Source of the DNA: Panulirus ornatus
Lineage: Eukaryota > Arthropoda > Malacostraca > Decapoda > Palinuridae
Assembly: GCF_036320965.1 (NCBI RefSeq)
Contig: NC_092261.1
Span: 13,252,197-13,316,196 of the forward strand
Length of the DNA: 64,000 bases
Direction of reading: 5' to 3'
A program made the position numbers and the translations under genes. Shown here one piece after another: positions 60,490-64,000 of this stretch. The number at the start of each line of letters is the position of its first letter. The stretch's first letter is position 1. The notes beneath the pieces were generated by a model. It was not told where the DNA came from. It did not search any database and saw only the letters and a program-made list of their open reading frames with translations.

Positions 60490-60705
60490 TGGGGATATAC
60501 AGATGGAGGAGGGATAGACGTGCTGTCAGTGGACTGAGGAAAGGCATGTAAAGCGGACGTGGACCGTGGAGAGGTCTGTGGGACCAGGGTTTGGATAGAT
60601 GGTTCAGGTTACGGTGCATTACTTATGAATGGATGTGAGTGAATGGGGCCATTTTTTTCGCCTGATGCTGGCGCTACCTCGCTAACACGGAAAATGGCGA
60701 TCAAG
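60490..60705 (+). mobile_element. LINE-A 3' UTR fragment
   Basis: gatagacgtgctgtcagtgg (the region just after the ORF), then a diverged 3' UTR and the terminal stem-loop ggcgctacctcgctaacacg. No A tail. Confidence 0.72.
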
Positions 60706-60752
60706 CTTGCTTTAGTAAATGGAAGCGAAATTGCACTCCAGGTGATTTTCTG

Positions 60753-60795
60753 TACACAATATGTTTCACGGAGATAATCCGTCTCATCAGGTGTA
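60753..60795 (-). ncRNA. Hammerhead-ribozyme-like motif, 3' side of a Penelope-like element
   Basis: On the minus strand: TACAC, CTGATGA, G, ACGGA-TTATC-TCCGT, GAAA, CATATT, GTGTA. The two conserved core boxes (CTGATGA and GAAA) are intact. Stem I (TACAC/GTGTA, 5 bp) and stem II (ACGGA/TCCGT, 5 bp) can form. The G after CTGATGA lacks its usual C partner before GAAA, and stem III is minimal. Penelope-like elements are known to carry hammerhead motifs in their terminal repeats, and a Penelope-type GIY-YIG remnant lies just upstream on the same strand. Confidence 0.65.
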
Positions 60796-60939
60796 AATGC
60801 TTCATAAAGTTTTATATCCCAACACCAGCACAAAGGCACTGACAAGGTCATTGAAGGGAAAGTGGGGGTGCCTTTGGGTAAAGGGGGGGTTATGTGGGGA
60901 TGGTTGGACTGGGGTGGCAAGATGTGTGTTCAGCTACCC

Positions 60940-61400
60940 TTCTTATGTTGTCTAAATCATTCTTTCACATAATGATTTAGTTCATATAAGGGTATGCTTT
61001 AAAGTTACCTTGGGCTAAATTAAAGTTATTAGTATTAGCAATTTAGTCAGATACGATGACATTACGAGTAGCATAATTCTTTGAGGAGTACAATGTGGCT
61101 GGTTTGTTTTAGGTTTTTAAGGTGATCATTTCCTTGCTAGTGTTTAGGAATAGCATTACTGTGGTCACCTCTGCGTTTTGAATGACTGTGCCAGTAGCAT
61201 CTCTCGGTTTCTGTTTTACCAGTCTGGCCAGTATATGCATCTTTACGTGCCTTATATTTAACGGCGTAAACACTCCCAGTTTTCAGATAATTTGGCCTGC
61301 TTTTGATGAAGGTCTTACCGATAATGTTATCATATTGGAAGGCATCCCTTAAAAGCATTGTTTTTATACCTGTCTTACATTAGCAAAGTTAGGAGAACTG
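60940..61400 (-). pseudogene. Penelope-like element remnant: GIY-YIG endonuclease domain
   Basis: The minus-strand frame 61358-61137 reads TGSVYAVKYKARKDAYTGQT, then GKTETER and RRGDHSNAIPKH, the GIY-YIG core and its downstream H-S-N-A motif as found in Penelope-like retroelements. The first Y of the second box is replaced (AYTGQTG instead of a YYGQTG-type sequence). Further decayed tail (HIVLLKE, then NFNLAQGNFK at about 60985-61015) continues the family order. No RT remains in the window. Confidence 0.7.
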
Positions 61401-61479
61401 GGCAGCCCCCCAAAAATATAGATTATCATCGTTTATCATCGTTTTCCACATTTTTCTTACTAGATGCATAAAATGTCAC

Positions 61480-61650
61480 TCAGTCCGTTGGGGTGGCATT
61501 ACGGGCTGCATAATCCAGTGAGGGGCACAATATGACGAGGTTATTAAGGCCTACAATGTGATCGTTTTCTTGCCATCATTATCCTGCCACTGTAAGTAGC
61601 GCAGCCTTGGATCTTAGGGTTACCTCTGAGGCTCTTCTGGAGGACACGAA
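61480..61650 (-). pseudogene. Second partial Penelope-like tail, tandem to the first
   Basis: The minus strand gives HIVPLTGLCSP and CHPNGLSD-type sequence that lines up with HIVLLKELCYS and CHRI in the first remnant. The + strand shows gatcgttttcttgcca against gatcatttccttgcta. Same orientation. Confidence 0.5.
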
Positions 61651-61654
61651 TTAA

Positions 61655-61900
61655 GTAAAAAAAAAGAAAAAGTCTTGATTTATTCTATTAAAGGCGTTTT
61701 CGTCTATTCCAAAATTAGATCCTGATAAAGACAGATTGAAGCGAGTGCGACACAGCAAATAATTGGTCTGCATACAGTGGGGAAGCGTTTAGGCACATTT
61801 ACACCTTCATGTGTTTTTGAATTTCGGCCATGAATGGTTACTGGGTAAAACCTCTGTTTGAGGCCATTCATGCGCCAGTTCGGTTTGAAGTGGGCGGTTG
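61655..61900. other. Flank of the Penelope-like remnant, possibly part of it
   Basis: atcctgataaagacagattg near 61719 resembles Penelope flanking sequence but lacks a GAAA partner. Confidence 0.3.
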
Positions 61901-61904
61901 GGAT

Positions 61905-61993
61905 GAAGAGAATTACCCATGTGAGTGTAATTACCTATTCGCACAATAGGAGGAGAGAGCTCTGCACCCGTGGGGCCCCATCTATTGAACAGT

Positions 61994-62000
<7 letters not shown>
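61905..62000. repeat. Dispersed repeat with TAATTACCTATTC phrase (third copy)
   Basis: gtaattacctattcgcacaa, then gggagagagctctgcacccg-like and gccccatctattgaac, matching 35463-35550 in order. Confidence 0.5.

Positions 62001-62020
<20 letters not shown>
61994..62020. repeat. (GT)n microsatellite
   Basis: About 13 GT units. Confidence 0.95.
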
Positions 62021-62024
<4 letters not shown>

Positions 62025-62730
62025 GATTGATATTTAGTCCAGATGCCACCATACGTACCACACGCGTAAGAAGACGTCTAGCAGCGACGTAAACGTAAAT
62101 CCTACAGCAATGTATGTCCTCAATCAGTCATGTCTCCCAATGCGATGATTCCACACGTAACTATGTGCAAACGAACTTTACATTCTACGATTAATCACAT
62201 GATATCAAGAATGTATATACGATTCTTAGAAGTGAGATTCTAAACGAAAGGTGCGTCGCGAGACGACCAACTCCCCTCCCTCCGCCAAACACGGACTTAA
62301 ATTTGATCCTCGCAAAGAATAAGTCACACAGTCTTGGGGTAAAGTTGAGAGAGGCCATCGAGGACGACCACGACCACGACCACCACCATCAGTATCTAAA
62401 AGACGCGTCTGTCTGTAACGTTCTCGAATTACTGGAAATAAACGAGCGACGAACGAAAAATTACTTTGCAAGAGGGCGATCTATTACCAGCAGGAGAGGC
62501 TAGACGTGACCCGGTCGGTGTGCCCCGGGCGGGGCCATGTGTCCTGGGAGGTGGAGGTAAGCGTTCCAGGATCATCCATGAGGATTTCCAGTTCTGGCAA
62601 AAGTTACGTTTCTTTCATTTTTTTTCTCTCTTTTCCAGTTCTCAGTAACGTGGATTTCTGCCTAAATTGTGAAAATCTGGTTCTTTTTTTTACTGTGTAT
62701 AGCATTTTTTTTTTTTTTTTTTTTTTTTTT
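62025..62730. other. Balanced-GC region without a proven gene
   Basis: 62300-62560 is CpG-rich and contains the open frame 62303-62503 with a DHDHDHHH run and a donor-like gag|gtaagc near 62556. No domain recognised. Confidence 0.35.
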
Positions 62731-62732
62731 TT
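62706..62732. repeat. Poly-T run, 27 bases
   Basis: A pure T run directly before an Sx element. Confidence 0.95.
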
Positions 62733-62734
62733 CC

Positions 62735-62835
62735 AAAAGAAGGAACAGAGAATTGGGCCAGGTGAGGGTATTCCCTCAAAGGCCCAGTCCTCTGTTCTTA
62801 ACGCTACCTCGCTAATGCGGGAAATGGCGAACAGT
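62735..62835 (+). repeat. Sx element 3' fragment (copy 5)
   Basis: aaagaaggaacagagaattg, aggcccagtcctctgttctt and the stem-loop cgctacctcgctaatgcggg, then aaatggcgaacagtttgaat. A (TA)n tract follows. Confidence 0.82.
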
Positions 62836-62852
62836 TTGAATGAAAGAAAGAA

Positions 62853-62855
<3 letters not shown>

Positions 62856-62938
<83 letters not shown>
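62856..62938. repeat. Compound (TA)n-(TG)n microsatellite
   Basis: About 28 TA units then about 14 TG units. Confidence 0.97.
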
Positions 62939-63234
62939 ACTTCAGCTTTTACTAACTGGATCTTAGTTTGTGTTGATCTCGGTCAGATTTGACTGTCGTC
63001 AATTTCAGCCATGTTTGACTGAACTTGGGTTAGATTATCTTTAGTTACATCAGATTTTTTAATTGATATGAAGTTACGATAAGTTAGGTCTCCATTTGAT
63101 CGCTTCTCTATGTTTCGCATTCTCTGAGGTTGGTTGGTTCTAACGCGTTTGCATTATGTTTCCAAATCAATTTTTTTCGGTTGGGTTATACATCAGTAAA
63201 GCTGAAAGTTTCAGAGTTCTGCCACCAGAGCTCT

Positions 63235-63490
63235 GTCTGAGATCGTACCCTACCTTACATATACTTCATGATGGTTATTGAGGTGTATTCCAAGAGAATT
63301 AGAGTCTGGGAGTGTGCGTTACCTTAAGTATACCTTACGATGGTTTGGGAGGTCTTCCATCCCCGCAGCTGGGTCGAGGACCTTAGCATAACTTGCCTTA
63401 AGATGGTTTCGGAGGTCTTCTACCCCCCAGAGCTGGATTTAGGACCTTACGATAGTTTCGGAGGTCTTGTACCCCAACAGTTCGGTCTTG
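63235..63490. repeat. About 65-bp degenerate tandem repeat, three to four units
   Basis: Each unit has accttaagt or accttacga-type sequence, gatggtttcggaggtctt and a ccccagagctgg phrase. Confidence 0.75.
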
Positions 63491-63705
63491 GAACGAGCGT
63501 GATTCGGTTTGCCTATCCTGGAAGCAGCGTTCACCGTGTGTGAGGAAGGACAGTGCTGCAACTTGAGGATCTCCTGTCCATCCTCCTTCCTAGCCAGCCC
63601 CTGCAGGGTTGCGCTTGCAGAAGGGTCCCGGTGAAGGTCGTGCGTTACGGATTGGAGGGACGTGTGCAGCGCTCTCATCCGTCAGGCGGGTAATTAGCCT
63701 GGACA

Positions 63706-63707
<2 letters not shown>

Positions 63708-63779
<72 letters not shown>
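63708..63779. repeat. (TC)n microsatellite
   Basis: About 36 TC units. Confidence 0.98.
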
Positions 63780-63782
<3 letters not shown>

Positions 63783-64000
63783 CCTGCTTCCGCTGTAACT
63801 CGGGTGTTTCCGCACATGCAAATAGACGGTTAGCGCTTCTATGCGCACAACCTGAAGAAATCGTCTTCCTCTTTGATATCAAGATCCAAGCATCAGCCTT
63901 TTTTTTCTTTCTTTCATTCCTTCTTTCTTTCTTTTTTTTCACACAGTTAACTTGGAAAGTTCCGGACGGGTTATTCGGACGTCTTCACATTAAGATTCTC

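Larger units (their letters stand above)
62940..64000. other. Right end of window, no gene recognised
   Basis: Holds the 65-bp repeat at 63235-63490 and the (TC)n tract at 63708-63779; otherwise nothing. Confidence 0.4.

Noticed and set aside
61715..61760. A second hammerhead motif (cctgataaagac)
   Set aside because: The first core box is altered and no GAAA follows at a suitable distance.

Overview
The window is animal nuclear DNA, most likely from a decapod crustacean. The evidence is one multi-exon gene with GT-AG introns, RT-bearing LINE copies in many states of decay, tRNA-derived SINEs, piggyBac and Penelope remnants, very long (TA)n, (GA)n and (CA)n tracts, and interstitial TTAGG repeats (the arthropod telomere unit). 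The species call rests on repeat flavour, which I recognise only loosely. Nothing in it looks bacterial or viral.

Region 1 (1-6.6 kb) is intergenic or upstream sequence. It holds a broken piggyBac-like transposase (2.35-2.9 kb), one SINE-like repeat and a 3' LINE fragment. Region 2 (6.6-23.8 kb) is one complete protein gene, the nucleoporin SEH1. It has seven coding exons on the + strand whose splice phases all agree and which give a 364-residue WD40 protein. Its introns carry a LINE-A 3' end, a degenerate LINE-B and non-autonomous elements that share LINE-B's 3' tail. Region 3 (23.8-64 kb) has no gene I can prove. It is dense in repeats: at least eleven LINE-A copies or fragments, SINEs, seven or more minisatellites, TTAGG blocks and about 25 microsatellites. 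A Penelope-like GIY-YIG remnant at 60.9-61.65 kb has a hammerhead-ribozyme-like sequence on its 3' side. A possible first exon lies near 59.87 kb.

The elements interact in ways that can be read directly. LINE-A and a SINE-like family (called Sx here) end in the same foldable 3' stem-loop. LINE-B and a longer non-autonomous family (called Nb here) end in another shared hairpin followed by GATA repeats. The youngest LINE-A copies sit with (TA)n on both sides. One LINE-A copy has the structure expected from twin priming, and another has its 3' half inverted. The names LINE-A, LINE-B, Sx and Nb are mine and come from comparisons within this window only; no database was searched.
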